From Paenirhizobium naphthalenivorans (lineage in GTDB: Bacteria > Pseudomonadota > Alphaproteobacteria > Rhizobiales > Rhizobiaceae), in assembly GCF_007992095.1 (NCBI RefSeq), contig NZ_BJZP01000002.1, positions 124,001 to 188,000 on the forward strand: a stretch of DNA of 64,000 nucleotides, written 5' to 3'. A program made the position numbers and the translations under genes. The notes under the pieces are model-generated. The model saw nothing but the letters and a program-made list of their open reading frames with translations. It searched no databases and was not told the origin of the DNA. This document shows, one piece after another, positions 26,044 to 36,049 of the stretch (position 1 is the stretch's first letter; every line of letters starts with the position of its first letter).

Positions 26044-26717
26044 ATGTTGATCTCCTTGACGACGAAGCGGACACGATCACCGGCGTGCAGAGCGGCCGGC
26101 GGCTGCCGCATCGGATCGAAAAGTCGAAAATCCGTATGGCCAAGAATGTGCCAGCCGGAGGGCGCGGTGAGTGGCATGATGCCGGCTTGCGTGCCGCCGA
26201 TAATGACTGAGCCCTCGGGTACGCCCATGCGCGGTACGGCGCGCCGCGGCAGCGCGAGCACCGGATCCAGCCCGGAGAGATAGACGAAACCAGGCATCGC
26301 GCCTACGGCGGCGACAGAATAGACAGGTGCGGAATGCATCGCGACGAGGCGCTCGATCGTTAGGCCCTTCTCGGCCGCGACCTCGGCAAGATCCCCCCCC
26401 TCGTTGCCATAGACGACGGGGACCTCGACCAGACGGCCGGTCGCCGGCGCTGCGAGCGTCGCTTTCCACTCCGTGACGAGATGGGCCTCGAGCCTGTCCG
26501 GATCGAGACGCAGAGGATCGAACACGACCATCAGGTTGTTCATGCCAGGCGCGGTCTCATCGACACCAGGGAACGTCTTCAGCTTTTCGGCAAAGACCCA
26601 GATGCGCTCCTGCACGAACGGATCGAAAACCGGGCCGGCCACGTCAAAGAGAAGCGCTCCCGCCCCCTCCGCGCTGATCCTCGGATTATCGCCGTGCTTG
26701 AACATGCCTGCCTTCAT
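26040..26717 (-). CDS. pxpB: 5-oxoprolinase subunit B / KipI-type protein
   Basis: 225 residues of the KipI (AHS1) family: ALLFDVAGPVFDPFVQERIW, VFDPLRLDPDRLEAHL, and the conserved AVGAMPGFVYLSGLDPVLALPRR with GVPEGSVIIGGTQAGIMPL. Start uncertain: ATG 26717 (MKAGMFKHGDNPR) or GTG 26732; neither has a strong ribosome binding site. First gene of the leftward arm, facing pxpA across about 130 bases. Together with PxpC it should form the heteromeric KipI-KipA unit. Confidence 0.9.
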   Translation of the reverse strand: MKAGMFKHGDNPRISAEGAGALLFDVAGPVFDPFVQERIWVFAEKLKTFPGVDETAPGMNNLMVVFDPLRLDPDRLEAHLVTEWKATLAAPATGRLVEVPVVYGNEGGDLAEVAAEKGLTIERLVAMHSAPVYSVAAVGAMPGFVYLSGLDPVLALPRRAVPRMGVPEGSVIIGGTQAGIMPLTAPSGWHILGHTDFRLFDPMRQPPAALHAGDRVRFVVKEINI

Positions 26718-26782
26718 CACTGTCGTTCGCACCGTGATATATCAGAATGCGATGGAGACCCAAAGCATTTCTTCGCCCGACC

Positions 26783-26813
26783 ATTGTGCATAGGCTTCGC
26801 CTAGACCTACAAT
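26783..26813. promoter_or_regulatory. Nested inverted repeat between pxpB and pxpA
   Basis: Outer arms ATTGT / ACAAT (26783-26787, 26809-26813) and inner arms TAGG / CCTA around CTTCG (26791-26803). It occupies the shared control region of two divergent operon arms, where one operator could govern both. The ATTGT/ACAAT arms resemble GntR-type operators, but the regulator is not nearby. Confidence 0.35.
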
Positions 26814-26847
26814 CCGGTCGAACGGAAGCATAGGGAGAATAAGCGGC

Positions 26848-27612
26848 ATGGCACTCAGCGTCGACCTCAATTCCGATATGGCCGAAGGCTTTGGCGCCTA
26901 CCGCATGGGCGATGACGACGCCATGCTGTCGATCGTCAGTTCGGCCAATATCGCCTGCGGCCTGCATGCCGGCGACCCCGAGATCATGGCTTCCACCTTC
27001 GCCGTCGCCAGGTCGAAGGGCGTCGCCGTCGGTGCCCATCCGGGCTTCCCGGACCTGTGGGGCTTCGGACGGCGCAATATTCCCTTCTCTGCCGGCGAGA
27101 TCGAGCGGCTGGTCGCCTATCAGATCGGTGCTGCGCAGGCGCTTTCCACCTATGCCGGCCATCCAATCACCCATGTGAAGGCGCATGGCGCGCTGGGCAA
27201 CCTGACCCAGCAGGACGAAGGCGTAGCGCAAGCCGTCAATAATGCCATCAAGGCGGTCGACCCGTCTCTCGTCTGCCTGACCATCGCACTTGGGCATCAG
27301 GAACGGCTGGCGCGCGAAATGGGCCTAACCTGCCGTTCGGAGATCTTTGCCGACCGGGCCTACACCGATGAAGGCTTCCTCGTCCATCGCAGCAAACCCG
27401 GCGCCGTGATCCACGATGCGGCCGAGGCCGCCGCCCGCGTCGTGCGCATGGTGAAGAACGGTGCGATCGAGACAGTCACCGGGCGACTGATCGTCACCTC
27501 GGTTGACTCGATCTGCGTCCACAGCGACACACCTTCGGCCGTCAGCATCGCCCGGACCATCCGCGATGCTCTGGAAGCCGAGGGTGTCACCATTGCCAAT
27601 TTCCTGCGCTGA
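26848..27612 (+). CDS. pxpA: 5-oxoprolinase subunit A (LamB/YcsF family)
   Basis: 254 residues, LamB/YcsF family, an amidohydrolase-like barrel. Family signatures are ALSVDLNSDMAEGFGAYRMG with metal-site Asp/Glu residues, IVSSANIACGLHAGDP, GAHPGFPDLWGFGRR and THVKAHGALGN with a conserved Lys-His. With PxpB and PxpC it catalyses ATP-dependent opening of 5-oxoproline (pyroglutamate) to glutamate. AGGGAGAATAAGCGGC precedes the ATG. It heads the rightward arm, 10 bases before the biotin carrier gene. Confidence 0.93.
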   Translation: MALSVDLNSDMAEGFGAYRMGDDDAMLSIVSSANIACGLHAGDPEIMASTFAVARSKGVAVGAHPGFPDLWGFGRRNIPFSAGEIERLVAYQIGAAQALSTYAGHPITHVKAHGALGNLTQQDEGVAQAVNNAIKAVDPSLVCLTIALGHQERLAREMGLTCRSEIFADRAYTDEGFLVHRSKPGAVIHDAAEAAARVVRMVKNGAIETVTGRLIVTSVDSICVHSDTPSAVSIARTIRDALEAEGVTIANFLR

Positions 27613-27622
27613 AGGGTGCAAT

Positions 27623-28081
27623 ATGGATCTCGCGACGATCGAACGATTGATGCAAATGCTGGAAAATTCCTCACTCAACGAGATTGAGGTGAGCGAAGAT
27701 GGCGTGCGTATCCGTCTCGCCAAAACTGCCGGCCGAGGTGCCGGGGCGCCAACACCCGTATCGAGGAACGAGACGCCGGAGGAAATGGCTGCTGCGGAAA
27801 TCGCTACACTGATGGCGCTGCCGGAGATTGCCGAAACCGACCAAGCGGTGATTGTCTCCGGCCTGTCGGGCACGTTCTATCGGGCGCCTGCCCCCGGGGC
27901 GCGCCCCTATGTCAAAGAAGGAGATCTGATCGAGGAGGGCCAGACGCTTGCGTTGGTCGAGGCGATGAAGATGCTCAATCCGGTGGAGGCGACGCGTGGC
28001 GGTCGCATCGAATCGATCCTCGTGGCCGATGGTGAGCCGGTCACACCCGGCATGCCGCTCATCCTGCTCGCCTCGGATTGA
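27623..28081 (+). CDS. Biotin carboxyl carrier protein (AccB-like)
   Basis: 152 residues. The N-terminal 40 residues form the AccB-type helical domain ([20 protein letters not shown]), a linker rich in Ala/Thr/Pro follows, then the biotinyl domain with the biotinylated lysine in [13 protein letters not shown] and the usual [10 protein letters not shown] hairpin. The ATG at 27623 follows GAAGGG and starts exactly at the conserved helix; the longer frame overlaps pxpA. A chromosomal accB for fatty acid synthesis is expected elsewhere, so this is a dedicated copy for the pxp cluster (inference). Confidence 0.92.
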   Translation: MDLATIERLMQMLENSSLNEIEVSEDGVRIRLAKTAGRGAGAPTPVSRNETPEEMAAAEIATLMALPEIAETDQAVIVSGLSGTFYRAPAPGARPYVKEGDLIEEGQTLALVEAMKMLNPVEATRGGRIESILVADGEPVTPGMPLILLASD

Positions 28082-28086
28082 CGCTC

Positions 28087-29438
<1,352 letters not shown>

Positions 29439-29442
<4 letters not shown>

Positions 29443-29843
29443 TGGGGAACGAGTGGATCGAAGCCATTCTGGACCTGATGCAACGCCACGGCATCGCCGA
29501 GTTCGAATATGAGGATGCCGATCGGCATATCATCACCAGCGCGGGCGTGGCTGCCGAAGCGACCCGATCGCCCCGACGACCAACGCCTCCGCCGCAAGCT
29601 TGCGAGACGCTTGTGGCGCCGCATATCGGGATCTTTCAAGCGGCCCATCCACGGGACGGCGAAGACGCTGCCCTGCCCCGCCTCGTCCGGTGTGGCGAGA
29701 TTGTCGGATACCTCAAGGCCGGCCCTCTACTGCGCCCCGCACCTTCGCCGTCGGACGGCGTGCTGTCGCGTCGCCTCGTCGACGACGGCGTGTTGGTCGG
29801 CTACGGCACTCCACTTTTCGAGTTCCACCGGTCCCAATCCTAG
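29439..29843 (+). CDS. Biotinyl-domain-like protein lacking the biotinylated lysine
   Basis: 134 residues. It mirrors the carrier upstream: a short N-terminal helix ([20 protein letters not shown]), a Pro-rich linker, then a lipoyl/biotinyl-type beta domain ([12 protein letters not shown], then [20 protein letters not shown]). Where the carrier has the AMKM biotin site, this protein has AGPLLRP, with no Lys at the hairpin tip. It therefore cannot be biotinylated in the usual way. The start overlaps the biotin carboxylase stop (ATGA), so it is made with the complex. Role unknown; a structural or regulatory subunit, or a decayed copy, are the options. Confidence 0.8.
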
Positions 29844-29883
29844 CGCCTCCTCAGCGGGCTAGCACCCGGCGATGGAGAAGCCC

Positions 29884-31191
29884 CTAAGGTCTGGACGGGA
29901 TGAATATGGTCCCGGCCGCTCCAATTGTGTTGGTGGCAGAGCTCCCGAGCAGTTGCCACTGTTGGCTATAGCTGCGCCGGGTGCGCGGATCGAAAAGCGA
30001 GATCGGCGCACTGATGACCGTGCTGGCCGCCTGCCCGACGGTATTGCCTGCACCGATCGCCACCGCGCCCAGACTCTCGCCGAGCCCGACCGATGAATCG
30101 GTCACGGCCTGTCCGGCGATCAGACGCTCGCCGATCAGGCGAACGACCTCAGGGCTCTCGGCAAATTTGCCGTGGTTCAGCGGATCACCCGATTTCAGCT
30201 TGGTGAGATCGAGTACCGTAATGCCCGCCGCTTCCAGCTGTGTGCGATAGGGCTCGACGGTCGGATCGATATGGCCCAGACGCTCGACATTGCCGGATAT
30301 GCGCTTTGACAGGGTGAGTGCCCGGTCGTCGCGCGAGACGAACAGGGTGAACTTCGGCGCCTTGCCGCCAAAGCTCTGGTATTGCTGGGCGAAGACATCG
30401 ACGTCAAGATCGGGCGAGGCGAGGATGACATTGCTGATCTTCGGATCGACCCGACCGTGGCGGATCGCCATCTGACGCAGCGATTCCACTGCAAGCCAGG
30501 TGCCCATCGAATGCGCCATGACGGTTACTTCGCCGACGGCCGGATTTCGCGCGATCTGCGTCAGCAGATCCTCCAGCGCATCTCGGGAATAGTTGGTGCT
30601 TTCCTTATCATAATTGTAGTCGAAGACCGAACCGCGCGAGGGCCAAGTGAAGACCACCGGCACCACATCTGCCTTGGAATCATGAACGATCTGCGCAAAA
30701 CGATAGACGGCTTCCTCGTAGAGATTGTTGAAGCCGTGCACGAACACAAGGACCCGTCGGCTCTTGCGCACATGGCTCTGAAGCCAGGCCTCGCCTTCCT
30801 TTTTACTAGCGATCGGATCGACCGCTACCGTGGTGAATGCGCGATGCGGATCGGCCGGCAGGCGCTTGGGCCACTGAACCTGGCCGATTTCGCGATCGGC
30901 ATCGGGTGGAATGGAGATTGTAACCGCGTCGAGCATCAGACCGGAACCCCGCTCGCCAGTGAACAGGATGGCCTTGTCGACCGCCGGCGCCCGAGTGGTC
31001 GCGGCGATCATCTCGACCTTTGTCGTACCGTTTGCCGTGTGATTGGTCGGCTCCATGACACCGATCGGTCGACCGCCACAAGCCGAAAGAACCAGCAACA
31101 GACCAGCAAACACCGCTGAACGCGCAAGCGTCGCTGATGCCGGGAGGGAAAACCGGCGCGATCCGGCGGTGTCGATGCGGTTCGGATGCAC
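29884..31191 (-). CDS. DUF900 alpha/beta-hydrolase lipoprotein
   Basis: 435 residues. N-terminal signal with a lipobox (AGLLLVLSACGG), so a lipid anchor on the cysteine and a periplasm-facing protein are expected. The hydrolase domain (DUF900) has RRVLVFVHGFNNLYEEAVYR, FTWPSRGSVFDYNYDKES and the nucleophile elbow VMAHSMGTWLAVE. An Asp/His pair later in the sequence (SRDDRA; LGHIDP) could complete the triad. Start GTG 31191. It is convergent with the pxp arm, 40 bases apart. Substrate unknown. Confidence 0.85.
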   Translation of the reverse strand: MHPNRIDTAGSRRFSLPASATLARSAVFAGLLLVLSACGGRPIGVMEPTNHTANGTTKVEMIAATTRAPAVDKAILFTGERGSGLMLDAVTISIPPDADREIGQVQWPKRLPADPHRAFTTVAVDPIASKKEGEAWLQSHVRKSRRVLVFVHGFNNLYEEAVYRFAQIVHDSKADVVPVVFTWPSRGSVFDYNYDKESTNYSRDALEDLLTQIARNPAVGEVTVMAHSMGTWLAVESLRQMAIRHGRVDPKISNVILASPDLDVDVFAQQYQSFGGKAPKFTLFVSRDDRALTLSKRISGNVERLGHIDPTVEPYRTQLEAAGITVLDLTKLKSGDPLNHGKFAESPEVVRLIGERLIAGQAVTDSSVGLGESLGAVAIGAGNTVGQAASTVISAPISLFDPRTRRSYSQQWQLLGSSATNTIGAAGTIFIPSRP

Positions 31192-31290
31192 GGCTACTCC
31201 AATGCCCGGACGATGACAGTCACTGCTGGCGTCATACCGGGCTTACCACGCGCTTTCCAGCTCTTTCGACCAAAGCCGGCGCCACGAACC

Positions 31291-31734
31291 TCAGGCCGAG
31301 GCAAGTTGCGCGCGCGCCCAGTCGACGATCTGACGCGCCGACATGGCCCCGGAGACCCGGCCGACTTCGCGACCGTCCTTATAGAGCAGCATGGTCGGGA
31401 TGCCGCGGATGCCGAGCTTGGAGGAGATCTGCGGCTCGTTTTCCGAGTTCAGCTTGATCAGCCGAACCTCGGGTTCGAGCACACCGGCGGCCTCTGCGAA
31501 AGCCGGTGCCATCATCCGGCACGGACCGCACCACGGCGCCCAAACGTCGACGAGAACCGGGATATCATTGCGACTGATATGCTTCTCGAACGATGCTCCA
31601 TCCGCATCGACGGGGTGCGCGTCGAACATCGCGTGACCACATTTGCCGCAGCGCGCCTCGGAAACCGGACGTTCAGCCGCCAGGCGATTGACGGCAAAAC
31701 ACTGAGGACAAACAATCTTTCTGTCTTTTTGCAT
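31291..31734 (-). CDS. trxC: Thioredoxin 2 (TrxC)
   Basis: 147-residue cytoplasmic thioredoxin with an N-terminal zinc ribbon: CPQC and CGKC, residues about 10-40, bind one Zn. Catalytic WCGPC motif in VLVDVWAPWCGPCRMMAPAF and the cis-proline region GIRGIPTMLLYKDG. The ATG at 31734 has GGGAG upstream; the longer frame would put 27 residues, including promoter-region codons, in front of the ribbon. It is divergent from a two-cysteine ArsR-family regulator that is likely to control it. Confidence 0.94.
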   Translation of the reverse strand: MQKDRKIVCPQCFAVNRLAAERPVSEARCGKCGHAMFDAHPVDADGASFEKHISRNDIPVLVDVWAPWCGPCRMMAPAFAEAAGVLEPEVRLIKLNSENEPQISSKLGIRGIPTMLLYKDGREVGRVSGAMSARQIVDWARAQLASA

Positions 31735-31781
31735 CTTGCATACTCCCACGAGTTCACGCCCATAGATCCGGGGCAGCCAGC

Positions 31782-31815
31782 TTGACAATATATTCGGAAT
31801 AACGTAGATACGCAA
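31782..31815. promoter_or_regulatory. Overlapping divergent promoters for trxC and arsR-type gene with shared palindrome
   Basis: Plus strand: TTGACA (31782-31787), 17-base spacer, TAGATA (31805-31810), 7 bases before the regulator's ATG. Minus strand: TTGCGT (31815-31810), 17-base spacer, TATATT (31792-31787). The 11-base perfect palindrome TATTC-G-GAATA (31791-31801) overlaps or abuts the spacers and the minus-strand -10. A repressor bound here would block both promoters. Confidence 0.7.
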
Positions 31816-31817
31816 GA

Positions 31818-32120
31818 ATGAAAGTTGACCCCGATACCATGCAGGATGCCGCCGACGACGCCAGCGAGTTGCTGAAAGCGCTTGCCAATCGTCATCGTTT
31901 GCTCATTCTCTGTCAGTTGATCGATGGCGAACGCTCGGTCGGTCAGCTCGCGGAATTCCTCGGAATTCGCGACTCGACGGTGTCGCAGCATCTGGCGCTT
32001 CTGCGCCGCGACCGGATCATCTCCGGCCGCCGTGACGGCCAGACCATTTGGTATCACATCGAAAGCGAACCGGCGCGCAACGTCATCACCGCGCTCTACG
32101 GCAGCTTCTGCTCCGTCTAG
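31818..32120 (+). CDS. ArsR-family repressor with two cysteines (SqrR/BigR/YgaV-like)
   Basis: 100-residue winged-helix dimer repressor. DNA-binding helix in LGIRDSTVSQHLALLRRD and wing RRDGQTIWYHI. The metal-binding ELCVCDL motif of arsenic/cadmium sensors is absent. Cys32 (LLILCQLIDGERSVG) and Cys98 (YGSFCSV) sit where SqrR and BigR carry their persulfide/disulfide-forming pair, so a redox or reactive-sulfur sensor is likely. The -10 element ends 7 bases before the ATG, so the transcript has almost no leader. Divergent from trxC, which fits thiol-stress control. Confidence 0.85.
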   Translation: MKVDPDTMQDAADDASELLKALANRHRLLILCQLIDGERSVGQLAEFLGIRDSTVSQHLALLRRDRIISGRRDGQTIWYHIESEPARNVITALYGSFCSV

Positions 32121-32161
32121 ACCACGACGGCCCGTCTGATCACCCGGACATCATAGGCCTT

Positions 32162-32180
32162 GACCCGCCTCAGGCGGGTC
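32162..32180. terminator. Hairpin overlapping the stop codon of the CoA transferase gene
   Basis: Perfect 8-base-pair stem GACCCGCC / GGCGGGTC with a 3-base loop that is the complement of the TGA stop of the minus-strand CoA transferase. It is also 42 bases after the arsR-type gene's stop on the plus strand. No strong T-run on either side, so it may work as a weak bidirectional terminator between convergent genes. Confidence 0.45.
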
Positions 32181-33663
32181 TCATCGTTCCCTTCTCGCGC
32201 AGGTTCACATGCCAGGAGAGCGCCTCTTCGAGCACGTGCGGCGTATGCCCGCCACGCTTGACCGCACGGTCATAATAGTCCTGCAACGGATCGCGATAAT
32301 CTTTGTCGACACAATTGGCGATGACCACTGCCGCCCGTTCACGCGGGGCCAGGCCTCTCAGGTCGGCAAGACCGACTTCCGTCACCAGAATATCGACATC
32401 ATGCTCGGTATGATCGACATGGCTGACCATCGGCACGACCGATGAGATCGCACCGTTCTTGGCGGTCGATTTGGTGACGAAGATCGACATGAAGGCATTG
32501 CGGGCGAAATCGCCCGAGCCGCCGATACCGTTCATCATGTGCGTACCGCCGACGTGGGTGGAGTTGACATTGCCGTAGATGTCGAACTCCAGCGCCGTGT
32601 TGATGCAAATCAGACCGAGGCGACGGATCACCTCGGGATGGTTGCTGATTTCCTGTGGGCGCAGAATAAGCTGATGCTTGTATTCGGAGAGCCGCGGCAG
32701 GACTTTCTGGTACATTTCTGCCGACAGCGTAATCGACGACCCCGAAGCAAAGGTCAGCTTGCCGGAATCGAACAGCTCGAAGGTCGAATCCTGCAAAACC
32801 TCGGAATACATCTTCAAGTCATGGAACGGTGTATCGATGAAGCCATGCAGAACGGCATTGGCGATCGTACCGATACCGGCCTGTAGCGGCTGCAACTCGT
32901 AGCCCAGACGGCCCTGTTTGACTTCATTCAGCAGGAAATCGCTGAGATGACCGGCGATTGCGCGGGTATCGTCGTCCGGCGGCAGAATCGTGGCGGAACT
33001 GTCTTGCTTTTCCGAGACGACGACGGCGACGATCTTCTCCGGCGGGATCGGAATAAAAGGCAGACCCACGCGGCTTTCCGTCGTCACGATCGGGATCGGC
33101 ATCCGGGTCGGACGGCGCGACGGAATGTAGATGTCGTGCAGGCCCTCGAGGGAGGCGGGCTGCGAAAGATTCAGCTCGACGATGACCTTGTCGGCCAGGA
33201 TGGCGAAACTCGCCGAATTTCCGACGGAGGTCGTCGGCACGATTCCGCCGGTCTCGGTGATGGCAACAGCCTCGATGACGGCGATGTCCACCGGCTTGAT
33301 CTGGTGGGTCCGCAATTGCTCCACCGTCTCGGACAGGTGTTGGTCAATGAACATGACCTCCCCGGCATTGATCGCCTTGCGCAAGCCCGGATCCGACTGA
33401 AAGGGCAGGCGGCGCGCCAACACATGCGCTTCGGCCAGAGTCTTATCCAGATCATTACCGAGCGACGCGCCAGTCATAAGGGTGATTTTCAGTGGGTCCG
33501 TCTTGGCCCGCTCCGCCAGAGCCAGGGGCACAGCCTTGGCCTCGCCCGCGCGGGTGAAGCCGCTCATGCCGACCGTCATACCGTCCTTGATGAAGCTTGC
33601 GGCCTCTTCAGCGCTGACCAGTTTGTCGAGCAGGGGCTTAAATCGAATCCGATCACGCAGCAT
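32170..33663 (-). CDS. Acetyl-CoA hydrolase/transferase family protein (succinyl-CoA:acetate CoA-transferase type)
   Basis: 497 residues, the length of class I succinyl-CoA:acetate CoA-transferases such as AarC and Cat1. Visible are DGMTVGMSGFTRAGEAKAVP near the N-terminus, GGIVPTTSVGNSASFA, the catalytic glutamate loop in the context HDIYIPSRRP to FIDTPFHDLKMYSEVLQDS, and the C-terminal CoA loop NSTHVGGTHMMNGIGGSGDF. It would move CoA between succinyl-CoA and a short-chain acid. No operon partner; convergent with the arsR-type gene. Confidence 0.88.
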   Translation of the reverse strand: MLRDRIRFKPLLDKLVSAEEAASFIKDGMTVGMSGFTRAGEAKAVPLALAERAKTDPLKITLMTGASLGNDLDKTLAEAHVLARRLPFQSDPGLRKAINAGEVMFIDQHLSETVEQLRTHQIKPVDIAVIEAVAITETGGIVPTTSVGNSASFAILADKVIVELNLSQPASLEGLHDIYIPSRRPTRMPIPIVTTESRVGLPFIPIPPEKIVAVVVSEKQDSSATILPPDDDTRAIAGHLSDFLLNEVKQGRLGYELQPLQAGIGTIANAVLHGFIDTPFHDLKMYSEVLQDSTFELFDSGKLTFASGSSITLSAEMYQKVLPRLSEYKHQLILRPQEISNHPEVIRRLGLICINTALEFDIYGNVNSTHVGGTHMMNGIGGSGDFARNAFMSIFVTKSTAKNGAISSVVPMVSHVDHTEHDVDILVTEVGLADLRGLAPRERAAVVIANCVDKDYRDPLQDYYDRAVKRGGHTPHVLEEALSWHVNLREKGTMRPA

Positions 33664-33875
33664 AATCTATCCTCTAAGACAACGCGCTCATCGGACAGGT
33701 TTCCGACAGGCAGGGCCATGGCTTAAATGCCAGCGGAGAGGAAACGCAATCATCCTTCCGTCGCATTGCGCGCTTAGCTGCCATGCCTTTTGCACATAGC
33801 TTGTTAATTCACGTCGATTGAATGAAAAAACACGCGATCCACTGGAAAGCAAGGACATTTCGGAGGAAGGGGAAG

Positions 33876-33952
33876 TGGCGCACCCGAAGAGATTCGAACT
33901 CCTGACCCCCAGATTCGTAGTCTGGTGCTCTATCCAGCTGAGCTACGGGTGC
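33876..33952 (-). tRNA. tRNA-Arg (anticodon ACG)
   Basis: 77 bases including encoded CCA. On the minus strand: acceptor GCACCCG / CGGGTGC, D arm GCTC/GAGC, anticodon stem CCAGA/TCTGG around loop CTACGAA with anticodon ACG, T arm AGGAG-TTCGAAT-CTCTT, discriminator G. The A34 is expected to be edited to inosine by TadA so that CGU, CGC and CGA are read. Confidence 0.96.
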
Positions 33953-34089
33953 GTGCCAGTCCGACTGTCGTCGGCGGCGTGGCGATCCTCTAAAACGTGC
34001 CGCGAAGGATTGCAAGCACCTTTCGGAAAAAAGAGTCATTTTGCCGTCACATCAATGCTGGAAGCCCGGAATTGCGGCAATTCTTTTTT

Positions 34090-35574
34090 TCACGCACGCA
34101 CCCGCCAGTCACCCAACGCCACAGGACGATCAGGGATCTCGATTCGAAACAGGGTACCGGGACCCGGTTTTTCCACGAGGGCGATGGTTCCGCCATGGGC
34201 GAGCACGAGTTCGCGCGCGATCGCCAAGCCGAGGCCGATGCCACCGGAACGGGCCGAACCACGGAAGGCGGTAAACAGGTTTTCCCGCGCCTTGGGCGCC
34301 AAGCCGGGGCCGGTGTCGTCGATCGCGATAGCGACCACGCTGCCGATGCGCTGCGCCGACAGCGTGATGCGGCGCAGCGCCCCTGGATCGTCGAGGCGGT
34401 GATTCGCCAACGCCTGGACCGCATTGCGACAAATATTGTGAACGACCCGAAAAAGCTGCTCGCTGTCGGCATCGACCTCGATGTCGGCAGCGACCGAGTC
34501 GACGAAGTCGATGCCGCTGTCCGGCGCGATGGCCAGGATGTCACGCACCTCCTGACAGAGCTCGGCCAGACGGAAGCGCCGGCGCTTGGGCTCAGCCTCG
34601 GATGCCTGTCCGTAAGCTAACACCTCGCTGGTGTAGCCAACGGCCCGATCGATGGTACGCACCAGCTTCGGCGCAAAGCCCTTCACCATGGGGTCGTCGA
34701 CATCAACGAGACGGTCGGACATCAATTGCGCGGAGGCGAGAATATTGCGCATATCGTGATTGATCTTCGAGACGGCGAGGCCAAGGTCGGCAAGGTTGCG
34801 CTGCTGCTTCAGCGTCTTCTGCAACTGCTCCTGCATCAGGGCAAGGTGACGCCCGGCCAGCGCGATCTCGTCGTTGCCGGGCGCTGGAGGCAGGATGCGA
34901 GCCGGGTCCTCGGGATTTTCGGCGAATACCTGCATGCTATGCGTCAGGCGTCGCATCGGCCGGATCATCATACGGTTGATCGCAATGTAGATCAGCGAGG
35001 CAGTGATAAGAGAGATCATCAGCGACACGGAAAAGACACTCTGAGCATAGGCCAGCATCGCCTGGCGCAAGCCCTTTTCCTCCATGACCAGTTCGATGAT
35101 CATATCGCTGTCGCCGATCGGACCATAAACGCGCAACATGCGATCGCCGCCGAACAGCAGCGTGTAGAGCGCGTCGCCGATCGACTGGAACGCAGGCACG
35201 TCGGAGAGATCGTATTTGGCGTCGACCTGCGGCGGCATGTGGTCGGCCGCCAGCAATCGCGAGGTGCCGTCCTTGCGCAGTGCGATGGCCTTCGTACCGG
35301 TCGCCATGAGTGTATCGTCCTGCACCGCCCGCGGCAATTCTGCCGGCTGGAGCCCATCGATTACCACGCCTGCGGCCGCCGCCGTATTCAAGCGGTCCTC
35401 AAGCCAACGCAAGCGCATCGAGGCGACCGACGGCACGAAGATCAGCACCTCCGCCAGCATCACGAAGGCCATCGTCAGCCAGAGAAGCTTGCCTGACAGC
35501 CCGCGCAAGCGATGCTGCATGACTGAACCTGCCCCCGTATCGGTTTGCCAACCGGCCTGGCTCTGTTGCCACAT
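34090..35574 (-). CDS. Membrane sensor histidine kinase
   Basis: 494 residues. Helix 1 (KLLWLTMAFVMLAEVLIFVP), periplasmic sensor of about 135 residues, helix 2 (SLMISLITASLIYIAINRMM), HAMP (IRPMRRLTHSMQVFAEN), a dimerisation domain with a His in VSKINHDMRNILASAQLMSD, and an ATPase domain with HNICRNAVQAL, DDTGPGLAPKAREN and GGIGLGLAIAREL. The ATG at 35574 has GGGAG six bases upstream. No response regulator gene adjoins, so it is an orphan here. Signal unknown. Confidence 0.88.
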   Translation of the reverse strand: MWQQSQAGWQTDTGAGSVMQHRLRGLSGKLLWLTMAFVMLAEVLIFVPSVASMRLRWLEDRLNTAAAAGVVIDGLQPAELPRAVQDDTLMATGTKAIALRKDGTSRLLAADHMPPQVDAKYDLSDVPAFQSIGDALYTLLFGGDRMLRVYGPIGDSDMIIELVMEEKGLRQAMLAYAQSVFSVSLMISLITASLIYIAINRMMIRPMRRLTHSMQVFAENPEDPARILPPAPGNDEIALAGRHLALMQEQLQKTLKQQRNLADLGLAVSKINHDMRNILASAQLMSDRLVDVDDPMVKGFAPKLVRTIDRAVGYTSEVLAYGQASEAEPKRRRFRLAELCQEVRDILAIAPDSGIDFVDSVAADIEVDADSEQLFRVVHNICRNAVQALANHRLDDPGALRRITLSAQRIGSVVAIAIDDTGPGLAPKARENLFTAFRGSARSGGIGLGLAIARELVLAHGGTIALVEKPGPGTLFRIEIPDRPVALGDWRVRA

Positions 35575-36049
35575 GGGCTGCTCCCATCATCATTCCGAGG
35601 ACATCCGGCCACCTGCGGTCAGCCGGATCGGCTTTTATATTAGCGCACGGGCGCGAATTGGCCAATGCCACGCCTCGACGGAGAGGAGGCGCCAGCAAGG
35701 ACGGTCTGTGCTGAAAAAGACGACGCAAGCACCCCTTTCGCTCGTTGGAACATCCAATATTGAGCATCACATCGCGATCGCCCATTCTTGCGGATCCCGC
35801 ACGTCCGGACAGCTTTCCATCACTCGGCAAGAGGCCAATGATGAAATGGAGTTTCGCTCACCCGGCCCCCGCATGCTCGGCTCTATCGAGCCAAATCACC
35901 CGGACAATTGACTCTCGAGCCCTTGATCCGTATAAGCCGCGCACGTCCGGACCGAAAACCCGCAATGACGGGTGGATAGCCGTGCGCAAATCCAACGCTC
36001 TTGCAGAAATGCAAACCCAAGAAGGGCCGCACACCGCGGTATTAAATAA
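35575..36049. other. Intergenic region upstream of rpmH
   Basis: About 475 bases between the divergent kinase and rpmH. It holds the rpmH promoter (35908-35936) and presumably the kinase promoter. Open frames on both strands here have no ribosome binding sites or recognisable composition. No DnaA boxes were seen. Confidence 0.5.
35908..35936 (+). promoter_or_regulatory. Sigma-70 promoter for rpmH-rnpA-yidC
   Basis: TTGACT (35908-35913), 17-base spacer, TATAAG (35931-35936). The predicted start near 35943 leaves a leader of about 107 bases before the rpmH ATG. Good match to the housekeeping consensus. Confidence 0.65.
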
